64,000 nt of DNA from Prolixibacteraceae bacterium (GTDB lineage Bacteria > Bacteroidota > Bacteroidia > Bacteroidales > Prolixibacteraceae): contig JANXYV010000132.1 in the NCBI GenBank assembly GCA_025355875.1, positions 1-64,000 of the forward strand, given 5' to 3'. The notes under the pieces are model-generated. The model searched no databases, had not been told where the DNA came from, and was given only the letters and a program-made list of their open reading frames with translations. Positions 10,468 to 20,673 of this stretch are shown piece by piece. Both the position numbers and the translations under genes were made by a program. Numbering within the stretch: the stretch's first letter is position 1; each line of letters starts with the position of its first letter.

Positions 10468-11229
10468 ATGGATTTAGAAAATTTAACCGCTATTATCATT
10501 GACGATGAGCCGGAAGCAATCAATCTTCTGACGTTATATCTTCGCCATTTCCCTCTGGTTACAGTAGTTGGTACTGAAACAAATGCAAAAAAAGGGTTGA
10601 CAATGGTAGGAGAAATTTTGCCGGAATTGGTTTTTCTTGACATCGACATGCCTCAAATGAACGGGCTTCAGGTGGCTTCAAGCATCCATTCAGAAAATTT
10701 TCATTCAGAAATTGTGTTTACAACTGCGCATCAGCATTATGCTTACGAGGCTATCGGGGTCGAACCACTTGATTTTTTAACCAAGCCTTATTGCATCGAA
10801 GATCTGGAGATTGTATTGCAAAAATATAAGACCAAGACCGGGAAGAAAAAGCTGGAACTGAAAATGGATAAATTCGTTCATGCCCAATCGAACCAACCAA
10901 AGTTAAAGCTTCCGGCGAACCATGGAATTGTGTTGGTGGACATTAAAGATATCGTGATCATCCGATCAAAAGCCAACAAAAGCGTAATTCATTTGCAGGA
11001 CGGGACCATGGAAACCATCAACAAGAGCATAAGCAAGCTGATTGAGATTCTGAATTCTTCGTTTTTTTTCAAGTGTCACCGTACGACCTACATCAACCTG
11101 AATTTCCTTACCCGAGTGGATAAAAAAAACAACAAGTGTTTCCTTGCTTTCAACCAGACCACTCAGGAAGAAGCCATTACAAAAGATCAAATTATTCACC
11201 TCGAGAAACTTGAATTATACCCGGTATAG
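10468..11229 (+). CDS. LytTR-family response regulator with canonical receiver
   Basis: IIIDDEPEA, LVFLDIDMPQMNG, FLTKPY; C-terminal LytTR domain (FFFKCHRTTYINLNF). Confidence 0.9.
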   Translation: MDLENLTAIIIDDEPEAINLLTLYLRHFPLVTVVGTETNAKKGLTMVGEILPELVFLDIDMPQMNGLQVASSIHSENFHSEIVFTTAHQHYAYEAIGVEPLDFLTKPYCIEDLEIVLQKYKTKTGKKKLELKMDKFVHAQSNQPKLKLPANHGIVLVDIKDIVIIRSKANKSVIHLQDGTMETINKSISKLIEILNSSFFFKCHRTTYINLNFLTRVDKKNNKCFLAFNQTTQEEAITKDQIIHLEKLELYPV

Positions 11230-11306
11230 GCTTGAGAAACAAAAACGCTGAAATCGGGATCAATATTGATACGAATTCAGCGTTTGTATTTTGTTCCCGA
11301 AGTATT

Positions 11307-13739
11307 CTATTCTATCTTTTGAGGTTTGTCAACTTTAATTTCCAATAAGGCAATATCCAGAACTTCCTGAATGGTATTGACATGATGGAATTTTAATCCG
11401 GTCAGGTAGGCATCTTTTATCTCTTCCAAATCTTTCCGGTTTGCCTCCGATAATATAATTTCCTTGATCCCTGCACGTTTGGCTGCCAGAATTTTTTCCT
11501 TAATGCCTCCAACTGGCAGAACCTTGCCCCGCAGCGTGATCTCCCCGGTCATGGCAAGGTTTTCACGGACTTTCCGCTGTGTAAATGCCGATGCAATAGA
11601 AGTAACCATAGTAATACCTGCTGAAGGTCCATCTTTTGGAATCGCCCCTTCCGGAACATGAACATGTACACTGAAACGGTCAAAAACTTCAGGATTAATT
11701 CCAAGCTGATCGGCATGCGACCGGAGGTATTCAAGCGCCAGCATCGCCGATTCTTTCATCACATCACCTAAATTTCCGGTCAGAGTCAACAAACCTTTTC
11801 CTTTACTCAGGCTGGTTTCAACATAAAGAATCTCTCCGCCAACAGCTGTCCAGGCTAAACCGGTAACCACCCCGGCAAAATCATTACCCTGATAAATTTC
11901 TTTGGAATATTGCACCACACCGAGATATTCCTTCACATCTTCTTTAGTAAGTCTGGTGTTGAAAGTTTCTTCGAACGCAATCTTTTTAGCAATCCGTCGG
12001 GCGATTTTGGCTATCTTTTTATCCAGGTCGCGAACGCCTGATTCGCGGGTATAGTTCTCGATGATATGTTGAATAATTTCACTTGAAAACGACATTTTAT
12101 CTTCTTCTACCCCGTGATTTGTCAGCTGCTTGGGAATCAAATGCCGTTTGGCGATTTCGATTTTCTCTTCTACAAGATATCCGCTTACTTCGATCAATTC
12201 GAGCCGGTCGCGCAAAGCGGGTGCAATGGTATTGAGTGTATTGGCAGTGGCAATGAACATGACTCTGGACAAATCATACTCCATTTCAACATAATTATCA
12301 TGAAACTCAAAGTTCTGCTCCGGATCCAACACTTCAAGTAAGGCTGATGCGGGATCTCCATGAAAGTCCTTGGAAACCTTATCGAGTTCATCGAGAATGA
12401 AAACCGGGTTCGACGATTTGGCTTTTTTAATATTTTGCAGAATACGTCCCGGCATGGCACCGATGTATGTTTTCCGGTGTCCGCGAATTTCAGCTTCATC
12501 GTGCAACCCGCCCAAACTCATCCGGATATAATTCCTTCCGAGCGCTTTGGCAATGGAACGTCCGAGTGAAGTCTTTCCAACTCCCGGAGGACCATATAAA
12601 CAAAGGATCGGAGATTTCATGTCATTTTTCAGTTTCAGTACTGCAAGGTGTTCCAGAATGCGTTCCTTCACCTTTTCCAGACCATAATGATCTTCATCCA
12701 ATACCATGGCTGCCCGTTTCAGATCAAATATGTCTTCGGTAAATTCATTCCACGGGAGATCGAGCAAAGTCTGACAATAGGCAAACTGAACGGAATATTC
12801 TCCGGCAGCCGGATTGAGCCTCGACAGTTTATGCACTTCTTTCCCAAAATGTTTAGCCGTTTCTTCCGACCATTTTTTCTCTTTGGCACGCTCTTTAAAT
12901 TCCTGTATTTCCTGTTCAGCAGGACTTCCTCCCAATTCGTCCTGAATGGTCTTCATCTGCTGATTCAGCAAATATTCCCGCTGCTGCTGATCAAGTTCCG
13001 CCTTGACTTTGGTCTGGATATCGCGCTTGAGTTCGGCCATCTGGACTTCACGTACCAGGTAACTGATGGCCTGAATTCCCCGTTCTTTGATGTCTCCTAT
13101 ACCCAGTAAAACCTGCTTTTCCTCTACTTTCAGGTCGGTATTCGAACAGACAAAATTGATCAGAAAGGTTGAATTTTCAATATTTTTGACAGCAAAAGAA
13201 GCTTCCGGGGAAATGTGTGAAGAATATTGGGCTATTTTGATTGAAAGGTCTTTCAATGAGCCAACTACCGCTGAAAATTCAACTGAATCACCTTGAGGTT
13301 GAATATCATGCAAAGGGATTATCCGGGCTTTCAGATAAGGAAACTCCTGTGTGTAATCAATAATCTCGAAGCGCTTTTTGCCCTGAATGATCACTGAAGT
13401 AGTTCCATCAGGCATTTCCAGGATTTTAAGCACCTGTGCAATAGTACCGGTTTGGTATAAATCATTTTGAAGAGGGTCGTCAATACTGCCATCTTTCTGG
13501 GCGACAGTTCCCAACAAACGATTTCCGCGGTAAACTTCCTGAATGAGCTGCAGTGATTTCTGCCGTCCAACCGTGATTGGCATTACAATTCCAGGAAACA
13601 TAACGGTATTTCGCAAAGGTAATATCGGCAAAATGTCAGGAACATCCGCATTGGTTAATTCCTGTTCATCATCGTCGGTTAAAATTGGAATATAGTCGGC
13701 ATCATCGTCTATTAGACTGGATATTAATAAATTATGCAT
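11307..13739 (-). CDS. lon: ATP-dependent protease Lon (LonA)
   Basis: [15 protein letters not shown] Walker [12 protein letters not shown] Ser-Lys catalytic region; likely start at MHNLLISS (13739) rather than 13817. Confidence 0.95.
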   Translation of the reverse strand: MHNLLISSLIDDDADYIPILTDDDEQELTNADVPDILPILPLRNTVMFPGIVMPITVGRQKSLQLIQEVYRGNRLLGTVAQKDGSIDDPLQNDLYQTGTIAQVLKILEMPDGTTSVIIQGKKRFEIIDYTQEFPYLKARIIPLHDIQPQGDSVEFSAVVGSLKDLSIKIAQYSSHISPEASFAVKNIENSTFLINFVCSNTDLKVEEKQVLLGIGDIKERGIQAISYLVREVQMAELKRDIQTKVKAELDQQQREYLLNQQMKTIQDELGGSPAEQEIQEFKERAKEKKWSEETAKHFGKEVHKLSRLNPAAGEYSVQFAYCQTLLDLPWNEFTEDIFDLKRAAMVLDEDHYGLEKVKERILEHLAVLKLKNDMKSPILCLYGPPGVGKTSLGRSIAKALGRNYIRMSLGGLHDEAEIRGHRKTYIGAMPGRILQNIKKAKSSNPVFILDELDKVSKDFHGDPASALLEVLDPEQNFEFHDNYVEMEYDLSRVMFIATANTLNTIAPALRDRLELIEVSGYLVEEKIEIAKRHLIPKQLTNHGVEEDKMSFSSEIIQHIIENYTRESGVRDLDKKIAKIARRIAKKIAFEETFNTRLTKEDVKEYLGVVQYSKEIYQGNDFAGVVTGLAWTAVGGEILYVETSLSKGKGLLTLTGNLGDVMKESAMLALEYLRSHADQLGINPEVFDRFSVHVHVPEGAIPKDGPSAGITMVTSIASAFTQRKVRENLAMTGEITLRGKVLPVGGIKEKILAAKRAGIKEIILSEANRKDLEEIKDAYLTGLKFHHVNTIQEVLDIALLEIKVDKPQKIE

Positions 13740-13884
13740 AGTGTTATTTTCTCGCTTTCGTTTAGAATTCCTAAATATTGCCTGACATACTGACCGTGCC
13801 GGGCAAGCATAAAACAATGGTGCTTAATTTTGCAATTGCCATGCCAAAGGCGGAAAATGACTTCAATTACCAAAATATTTTTTC

Positions 13885-15075
13885 TCAGTATTTGCGGTAC
13901 GGTTTTGTCTGGTCGAACACTTCAGTAAGAATTGCCTGATCTTCGTCGGTGAAAACCAGATTTCGCCTGTCCATCACAATTTTGGCAGTTTTGAATACCT
14001 CCTGAAGCCGGTTTACCTGGTACCCTTGTGCTCCACCGTCTGAAAATGAGGGAACAAAATTTCGCGGATATCCGGTCCCGTGAAGATTACAACAAACACC
14101 GATCACAGTTCCGGTATTAACCATGCTGTTAATTCCGCATTTTGAATAATCGCCCATCACCAGTCCGCAAAATTACAGCCCGGTTTTGACGAATCGATTA
14201 GCCGGATAATTCCAAAGTTTAACCTCAACGTACGAATTCTTTAAATTGGAAATATTTGTGCCAGCGCCCAGGTTACACCATTCGCCAATTACCGAACTGC
14301 CCAGAAAACCATCGTGAGCTTTATTCGAAAATCCCAGAATATTAACCGTATTCAATTCCCCCCCAACTTTCGAATGTGGACCAACCGATACCGGTCCATA
14401 GATTTTTGCGCCCATGTTGACGCATGAATGCTCGCCTAGAACAAACGGCCAGCGAATCAGCGCTCCTTCCATGATTTCGGCATCGGCACCTATGTAAATT
14501 GGTCCTCTGGTTGCATTTAGCGAGGCAAAGGTAATTTTCGCACCTTTTTCTATGAAAATATTTTCACCAGCCAAAACATGGCAGGATTCCGGAATTGGTT
14601 CAGAAACCCGATTCCTTGTTATCATCTCAAAATCGGCCTGAATTTGTTTTGAATTACTGGTAAATAAATCCCACGAATGGGTAAGAATAGTCAGGGGTTC
14701 CTCATTATTCAGCCACTCCATATCATGTAAATTATCCAATTCAAATCTGGCAACAGGCTGATCTGTATGGACTGCCACGATTCTGTTTCCAACCAAAATT
14801 CCCTGATTGTCTTTCAGGTTTGAAACCTGATCAGCAATGGATGAAGTTGGGCAAACATGTCCGTTCAGGAAAACACGCTTTTTGGTCTCCTGAAAAGGAA
14901 ATTTTCCGGAAAGGTATTTCTGGGTTCTCCAGGAATTGATGGTTGTTCCAAGCATTTTTTCCCATTTCGCACGAATGGTAAATATTCCAATCCGAAGTTC
15001 AGAAACTGGGCGAGTGAATGTCAATGGCAACAATTGGTCACGGAACGGATCATCGAACAGACAATAGTTCATCAT
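13885..15075 (-). pseudogene. GlmU-like putative sugar nucleotidyltransferase (Bacteroidota family), interrupted by in-frame TAA at 14173-14175
   Basis: ORFs 14173-15075 and 13885-14160 are in the same frame: ...NRFVKTGL-TAA-FCGLVMGDYSKCGINSMVNTGTV...; left-handed beta-helix acyltransferase region continues past the stop. Confidence 0.85.
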
Positions 15076-15103
15076 GAATGGAGTGTTGAATTTATTTGAA
15101 ACA

Positions 15104-15134
15104 AAAAAAGCTCCGCGAGGCGAAGCTTTTTCAA
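15104..15134. terminator. Bidirectional intrinsic terminator between rpmE2 and the GlmU-like gene
   Basis: AAAAAGCTCCGC-GAG-GCGAAGCTTTTT stem with one mismatch, A-tract and T-tract on both sides. Confidence 0.75.
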
Positions 15135-15153
15135 ATATTTTATCAGAACAGAA

Positions 15154-15417
15154 TTACTTTTTACGGTTATCCATGTGTTTTCCGTAGCGGGTCATGAATT
15201 TATCAACACGTCCTGCAGTGTCAACCAATTTCATTTTTCCGGTATAGAATGGATGCGACATGCTTGAAATTTCAAGTTTAATAATCGGCATTTCAACGCC
15301 GTCAATTGTTTCCACTTCCTTGGTATTTACAGTCGATTTGGTGATGAAAACATGACCGTTTGACATATCTTTGAATGCAACAGTACGATAATTTGCTGGA
15401 TGTATCCCTTTTTTCAT
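15154..15417 (-). CDS. rpmE2: 50S ribosomal protein L31 type B
   Basis: MKKGIHPANYRTVAFKDMSNG...SHPFYTGKMKLVDTAGRVDKF. Confidence 0.95.
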   Translation of the reverse strand: MKKGIHPANYRTVAFKDMSNGHVFITKSTVNTKEVETIDGVEMPIIKLEISSMSHPFYTGKMKLVDTAGRVDKFMTRYGKHMDNRKK

Positions 15418-15452
15418 TTTAATCTCTTTTACTTGTGTTTTTTAACGGCTTG

Positions 15453-15483
15453 CAAAGTTACATATAGGAATGTAATTTCCAAA
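15453..15483 (-). promoter_or_regulatory. Bacteroidota-type promoter of rpmE2
   Basis: Minus strand TTTG-N19-TAACTTTG, exact match to the -33 TTTG / -7 TAnnTTTG consensus; 36 nt upstream of the ATG. Confidence 0.8.
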
Positions 15484-15516
15484 TATTTCCGAATCTAAAT
15501 TCGACATTCTCCCCAT

Positions 15517-16686
15517 TTATTCCTCAGATCCAATAATAGGAGCCCTTTTAAATGGCTTATTGCGGTCGAATAAATACCGCATGGTATAATGCGTTTTTAC
15601 CGGTACCCCACCAACCGACCGATAGAGAGCAAGCATTTTAGGGTTATAGTCGCCAGCCCATGACAATTCAACTTCAGTATATTGCGGCTTTTGTTTCATA
15701 ATTTTTGCCTGATGCCAGAATATGGCTGATTCGATGCCCGATTTCTGATATTTAGGAACCACTCCCATGATCAGGATTCGTGTCCGGGTCATGATTTTAG
15801 CTCGTTTGTAATACAAAAACCTAAGGATTCCAGTAATATTCAATTTGCCGTTTAGTTTTTTAAGGATCTGGTTGATATCGGGTATCATCACAAACAGCGC
15901 GATAGGAATCCCGTTATGGTAAGCGTACCAAATCATTTCCGGATCGAGTATTGCTTTGGAAGTCTTAATAAAATCGCGCAATTCATCCTTATCGAGGGGC
16001 TGAAAATGATCATGAAAGCGCCATGCTTCATCGTAAATATAACAGAAATCGTCGATGAATTTTTCTGTTTTATCAAATGAAATATGTTCAAAGGTGAACC
16101 CGGGCTTCCCAGCAATCCATTCAGCAATCTTCCAAAACCGTTCAGGAAAAGGTTTTGTGTAATCGATATGATAACTGTATTGCTCGAAATAGATTTCAAA
16201 CCCATAATTTCTGAACAAATTGACGTAATAAAGTGAATTATAAGGCATACCATATCCCTGCTGCACATAACCGTCGGCCAGAAGACCCCAGTTCACGTAG
16301 TTTTCTCCAAAATTGACCGGTCCGTCCATCGCCTCCATCCCACGATCGCGAAGCCAGTTTCGTGCTGCATCAAATAGTATATTTGCTGCTTCCTGATCAT
16401 TTATGCATTCAAAAAAACCGCATCCACCGGTAGGCTGATCAAAAGTATGAGTCTTCTTCCGATTCAGAAACGCACCAATACGTCCGATTAATTGTCCATT
16501 TTCATCCATCAAAACCCAACGGACAGCTTCTCCGGTTTTGAATGACGGGTTTTTCGCTGGATCAAAAACATCCTCAACCATGCCATGCAGTGGACAAACC
16601 CAATTGGAATCGTTTTTGTAAATCAGGTGCGGAAGCTGGTGAAAAAGTTTACGCGACTTTGAATCTGTAACTTCGATTAGCCTCAT
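15517..16686 (-). CDS. GNAT-like N-acetyltransferase family protein
   Basis: MRLIEVTDSKSRKLFHQLPHLIYKNDSNWVCPL...; C-terminal GNAT-like fold; start at 16686 rather than 16749. Confidence 0.65.
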   Translation of the reverse strand: MRLIEVTDSKSRKLFHQLPHLIYKNDSNWVCPLHGMVEDVFDPAKNPSFKTGEAVRWVLMDENGQLIGRIGAFLNRKKTHTFDQPTGGCGFFECINDQEAANILFDAARNWLRDRGMEAMDGPVNFGENYVNWGLLADGYVQQGYGMPYNSLYYVNLFRNYGFEIYFEQYSYHIDYTKPFPERFWKIAEWIAGKPGFTFEHISFDKTEKFIDDFCYIYDEAWRFHDHFQPLDKDELRDFIKTSKAILDPEMIWYAYHNGIPIALFVMIPDINQILKKLNGKLNITGILRFLYYKRAKIMTRTRILIMGVVPKYQKSGIESAIFWHQAKIMKQKPQYTEVELSWAGDYNPKMLALYRSVGGVPVKTHYTMRYLFDRNKPFKRAPIIGSEE

Positions 16687-16772
16687 GGAAAAATATTTAA
16701 CATCCAAATAATTAAAGTGCAAAAATACGATTTGTAACGAATACCCCAAACAGCACTTCTATTAGCAAACAA

Positions 16773-16796
16773 AAACAGGGACCGAAGCCCCTGTTA
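16773..16796. terminator. Intrinsic terminator-like hairpin
   Basis: AACAGGG-ACCGAAGC-CCCTGTT stem between the GNAT-like and BI-1 genes. Confidence 0.6.
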
Positions 16797-16825
16797 AATA
16801 TCACATAATTTTGATTCCTGAAGAA

Positions 16826-17599
16826 TTAGTCGCGGCTGGCAATTTTAGAAAGCAGGCGGAGCAATTCGAGGTACAGCCAGATTAAGGTTACCATTAATCC
16901 AAAAGCGCCATACCATTCCATGTATTTTGGCGCATAGGAATTGGCTCCCTGAGTGATCATGTCAAAATCGAGGATCAGATTGAGTGCGGCAATGACCACC
17001 ACAACAAGGCTGAAACCAATACTCATCAAACTGTTTCCCTGCATAAAACCGAAGTTGAAGCCAAACATTCCTGCAATAAAACTAACAAAGTACACCAAGA
17101 CAATTCCGCCGGTTGCGGCAAAAATGACTTTTCTAAATTTGTCGGTGGCACGTATGGTTCCAGAACGGTAGAGCATGAGCATGATAAAGAAAACGCCAAA
17201 GGTAAGTGAAACAGCCCGCATCACTAATCCAGGATACATAACTTCGAACATGGCCGAGATTGCTCCCAGAAAAAGCCCTTCAAAAACGGCGTAAATCGGA
17301 GCAGTCATGGCAGCGCGGCGTGGACTGAATGTAGTGATGAGTGCGGTTATGAAACCTCCTACAGCTCCGCCAATCATCCAGGCCATCACTCCGGGAGGCA
17401 TTGCGCCGGGGACAGAGGGATCGATGGCTCCAAAGAATTTGCGCCAGGTAAAAGTCGCGGCAAAAAGTACAATCAGAAACATTAATCCAGTCTTGTTGAT
17501 CGTTCCGTTTATAGTCATCACTCCATCGGCGGCGCTGGCGGCCGACTGACTAAAAATATTTTTCCCAAATACGGGATTCGATGATTTTGTAATATCCAT
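16826..17599 (-). CDS. Bax inhibitor-1 / YccA family membrane protein
   Basis: Seven-TM protein with IYAVFEGLFLGAISAMFE, typical of the family; likely start MDITKSS. Confidence 0.85.
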   Translation of the reverse strand: MDITKSSNPVFGKNIFSQSAASAADGVMTINGTINKTGLMFLIVLFAATFTWRKFFGAIDPSVPGAMPPGVMAWMIGGAVGGFITALITTFSPRRAAMTAPIYAVFEGLFLGAISAMFEVMYPGLVMRAVSLTFGVFFIMLMLYRSGTIRATDKFRKVIFAATGGIVLVYFVSFIAGMFGFNFGFMQGNSLMSIGFSLVVVVIAALNLILDFDMITQGANSYAPKYMEWYGAFGLMVTLIWLYLELLRLLSKIASRD

Positions 17600-17643
17600 G
17601 ATATAAAATTTAAATTTCCCTTCTGTTTCTATAAAAACTGTAC

Positions 17644-17676
17644 CAAAAATAGTCATGCTTTTCGAAATGCAGCAAA
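17644..17676 (-). promoter_or_regulatory. Bacteroidota-type promoter of the BI-1 gene
   Basis: Minus strand TTTG-N21-TATTTTTG, 44 nt upstream of start. Confidence 0.65.
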
Positions 17677-17679
17677 AAG

Positions 17680-18402
17680 TTAAGTATTCTTAACAAATGA
17701 TTCTTGTACGTACTCACTCCTCAATTCAACTAAAATCAAATCAGCAAGATTTCTACTTTGCTCTGAATCAGATTCCTTGAGCCCTTTCGCAAATGAAACA
17801 GCCATGTCGTTCATGATTTTGCTTTTTATTCCAAGAAGAATAAAAGAACGGTAGAAAACCAGTTTCAGCTCCGGATCCTTAGCCAAAGGTGACAAAACGT
17901 CAAAAAAAGGTTCGAAAAGTTCGTCAATGGCAAACTTTTCGGTAATTGCCAGCTTGCCCATCAGGTGCAGTCCGGTAAACCTGACCAGGTGCTTTTTTCC
18001 GCGGCACCATTCCAGCGATTTGATAAAGGCAAATTTGGTTGCCGACCACAGATAGGTACTCAGTAACTCAGCAATTTCGGTTGTTTCCAGACTTTTTGTC
18101 CAGTAGTCCATTTGCTCTTCAGTCACCTCCTTCGGTTCGTCGAGCATGGCTGCCAGGATCATCGTTTCGCGCCATTGCTTGTTCCATAACTTCAGAGCCA
18201 GCAAATGGTTTTTCTCATATTTCGCGGCAATATCGCGCAGAGAAATGATGGAACATCCCCAGGCAATTTTATAGCTGAGGCCATATTCACTCATAAGATC
18301 AACCGTTTCGCCGCTTTTGGCAAGTTGTATCTGGTTAAGAATCTGGCGAAATTCTTGTTCACGTTTTGGGTCATCCAGAATAAAATCCATAAAAAACTTC
18401 AA
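17680..18402 (-). CDS. DNA alkylation repair (AlkD-like HEAT-repeat) protein
   Basis: WNKQWRETMILAAMLDEPKEVTEEQMDYWTKSLE, ALK-repeat-like. Confidence 0.7.
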   Translation of the reverse strand: MKFFMDFILDDPKREQEFRQILNQIQLAKSGETVDLMSEYGLSYKIAWGCSIISLRDIAAKYEKNHLLALKLWNKQWRETMILAAMLDEPKEVTEEQMDYWTKSLETTEIAELLSTYLWSATKFAFIKSLEWCRGKKHLVRFTGLHLMGKLAITEKFAIDELFEPFFDVLSPLAKDPELKLVFYRSFILLGIKSKIMNDMAVSFAKGLKESDSEQSRNLADLILVELRSEYVQESFVKNT

Positions 18403-18448
18403 AATAAGTAAAAGGAAGATGGCAATAAACCGAGTTTTCCGTCTTCAG

Positions 18449-19756
18449 TTAATAAATCAGGTATTCGATCACAACAAAAACCGCCGACAAAAATAAAGAA
18501 TAAAGCACATGTTGCTTCAGGTTCAAATACTCGCTTATTCGGTACCCGTATGTTTTTCGGACCATTGCGATCAGGATCATCTTTTCGAAGAAGTATGCAC
18601 AAATAGTTCCAAAAGCAACTCCTGCAATTCCCCAAAACTGAACAAACCAAAGGCTAAGCGCAACATTTAAAGCTATTTCCAGAAACGAAGCCCATAAGAT
18701 TGGCTGCGTCTTCTGAAGACCAATCAAAATAGTTTGAGGGAAAAGCAAACGGCTCACAATCAACAATAAATATATATTAAAAATGGTGGCACTTCCTGAA
18801 AAGCTGACATTGAAAATCACCGGAAACGCCCAATGCGAAACCAACATCATTATCCCAGACAATGGAAAGAGCCAGGAACCAAGTTTGTGTGAATTTACTT
18901 TTATCTTTTCAAGATTCAGCTTTAGTTTTTGCGGGTCGGAGAAACCAGGAAGCATCGAAGAACTGACGGCGTTGGCCAACAGTAAAACCAGCGGAAACTC
19001 GCGCGCACCATATCGAAAGACGGCAAAAGTGGCATCGTCGAAATAACTGGTAATGATAAAACCGTCGATGTATTGTCCCGATCCACTTAATAACATGGAG
19101 AAGATCAAGGGATAAGCACGTTTCAGATGATTTCCGATGAATTGCCAATCAAAAGCCGGATTTGAATTCCTGAAAAGCAAAACGACCAGCCAGATCATTC
19201 GAAACAGCGAACTCATTACCAGTCCCATCAGACTGTACTCTATACTGAATCCCAAAACAGGTGGCAATACTACCAAAATAAACATCAGAAAAAATGAAAG
19301 GATTCCGTAGATCAAAATCTGTTTCCCTTGTTTTTTTATCAGGTAAATGTATTCAACCAGGCTGGCCGGCGAAGAAATCAGGATATAAACCAACAGATAT
19401 TTCAGGAAAGGAATTTGCGAACCTTTCAGTAAAAACCCGGAAATAGAATGCTCGAAAAGAATCATGAACAAGACCGCCAAAGCAGAAAATGCCATGAGCA
19501 GGTAAGAAACGTTGAACAAATGAGACGATTTTCCGGAGACAGATTTTTCATCCATGGACGGAAGAAAACCCTGAATTAGTCCGTTGAGCCAGAAGAAGCT
19601 GATTGCGCCCGCCAGAAACAGAACTGTTTCATACTGACCGATTGCGGAAGTTGAAAGTCCCGACTTTGTAAACACAACCCCGATCAGCATCAGTGTTGAA
19701 AAGCGGATCAGCTGAAATATCTGGAGGGCCGAAATTTGATGGATTTTAAAATTCAC
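18449..19756 (-). CDS. Oligosaccharide/polysaccharide flippase (MOP superfamily), GTG start
   Basis: 435 aa polytopic protein; MNFKIHQISALQIFQLIRFSTLMLIGVVFTKSG. Confidence 0.8.
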   Translation of the reverse strand: MNFKIHQISALQIFQLIRFSTLMLIGVVFTKSGLSTSAIGQYETVLFLAGAISFFWLNGLIQGFLPSMDEKSVSGKSSHLFNVSYLLMAFSALAVLFMILFEHSISGFLLKGSQIPFLKYLLVYILISSPASLVEYIYLIKKQGKQILIYGILSFFLMFILVVLPPVLGFSIEYSLMGLVMSSLFRMIWLVVLLFRNSNPAFDWQFIGNHLKRAYPLIFSMLLSGSGQYIDGFIITSYFDDATFAVFRYGAREFPLVLLLANAVSSSMLPGFSDPQKLKLNLEKIKVNSHKLGSWLFPLSGIMMLVSHWAFPVIFNVSFSGSATIFNIYLLLIVSRLLFPQTILIGLQKTQPILWASFLEIALNVALSLWFVQFWGIAGVAFGTICAYFFEKMILIAMVRKTYGYRISEYLNLKQHVLYSLFLSAVFVVIEYLIY

Positions 19757-20048
19757 CGATGGATTTTGATTCGTTTGCGTGATCCAAATCTACTAAAAAG
19801 CACCAGAAACCGGAAAGTTTTGGATCAAGTTTCTGAAAATGGGAATAGCCAATCCAATATTTCAGAAACCAACTGGCTGTATTGTTGAACGCGAAAAAGG
19901 AGGGCTTGAATGTCCTCGGCCATTTTGTGAGGTCACCGACTGATAATTCATTGAATAGATAAAAATTCCAGACCGCATTTGATCTGAATCAGATTGATTT
20001 CGGTGCTTTAAAGTAGGTAGTCAAAGACTCAGGCTTGGTTCCAGCCAT
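19746..20048 (-). pseudogene. Possible small gene overlapping the flippase start, interrupted by in-frame TGA at 19989-19991
   Basis: MAGTKPESLTTYFKAPKSI-TGA-FRSNAVWNFYLFNELSVGDLTKWPRTFKPSFFAFNNTASWFLKYWIGYSHFQKLDPKLSGFWCFLVDLDHANESKSIGEF; stop codon overlaps the flippase GTG start. Not in the ORF track; no family recognised. Confidence 0.4.
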
Positions 20049-20062
20049 TTTGAAATAGCAAA

Positions 20063-20431
20063 TCAGAGTGTAACTGGTTTCAGCTTTGCGCGTTTACTTT
20101 GTTTGGGTTTTGGGTATTTCAGGTGCCTGAACGTTTTCTTTCCTTTTGCATTTTCAAACACATTAACCCTGGCGATGTAGAAGCTGTAATCGCCGTTATT
20201 GATAAAGATTGGATTCCTGACATCCCCAAGCTTGAGTTCGGTATCGAAATAGTTTTTAAATATCCGGCCAACAGAATCTTTTGATTCCACAATAAATTTA
20301 TTGTACGAACGATTGGTAAAATCTTCTACAAAGACGTAATAGCCAGGATTCGAGTTTTTTGTTGAAGTTTCGGAAGTCGGGCGAAAAGAAAGAAAGAAAA
20401 TCGCGATGATCAAAAAACAAAATACTTTCAT
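20063..20431 (-). CDS. Hypothetical secreted protein
   Basis: Signal peptide MKVFCFLIIAIFFLSFRPTSE; no family recognised. Confidence 0.55.
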   Translation of the reverse strand: MKVFCFLIIAIFFLSFRPTSETSTKNSNPGYYVFVEDFTNRSYNKFIVESKDSVGRIFKNYFDTELKLGDVRNPIFINNGDYSFYIARVNVFENAKGKKTFRHLKYPKPKQSKRAKLKPVTL

Positions 20432-20673
20432 GTCTGAGGAATTATAACCTATATACCAGTTATGCTGAAGCTTCAAATCCCCCTCCTCGCTATATCTCAG
20501 TCGTGTAACCCTTGCAATGGCTGGAAAACAATGCTTAACAGATCAAAGGAAAGGGTAACTTTTCTCAATACATCAATATTTATTCACATTTTATCAACAT
20601 GGATAATGTAGTTATCAACAAAATGCAAACATCTTTTCCTGTGATTTGTTAACGGATTCCCCTTTTTCGGAAT

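Noticed and set aside
13885-14160. Separate 91-aa gene starting at GTG 14160
   Set aside because: In frame with the upstream GlmU-like ORF and continues its hexapeptide-repeat domain; better explained as one interrupted gene
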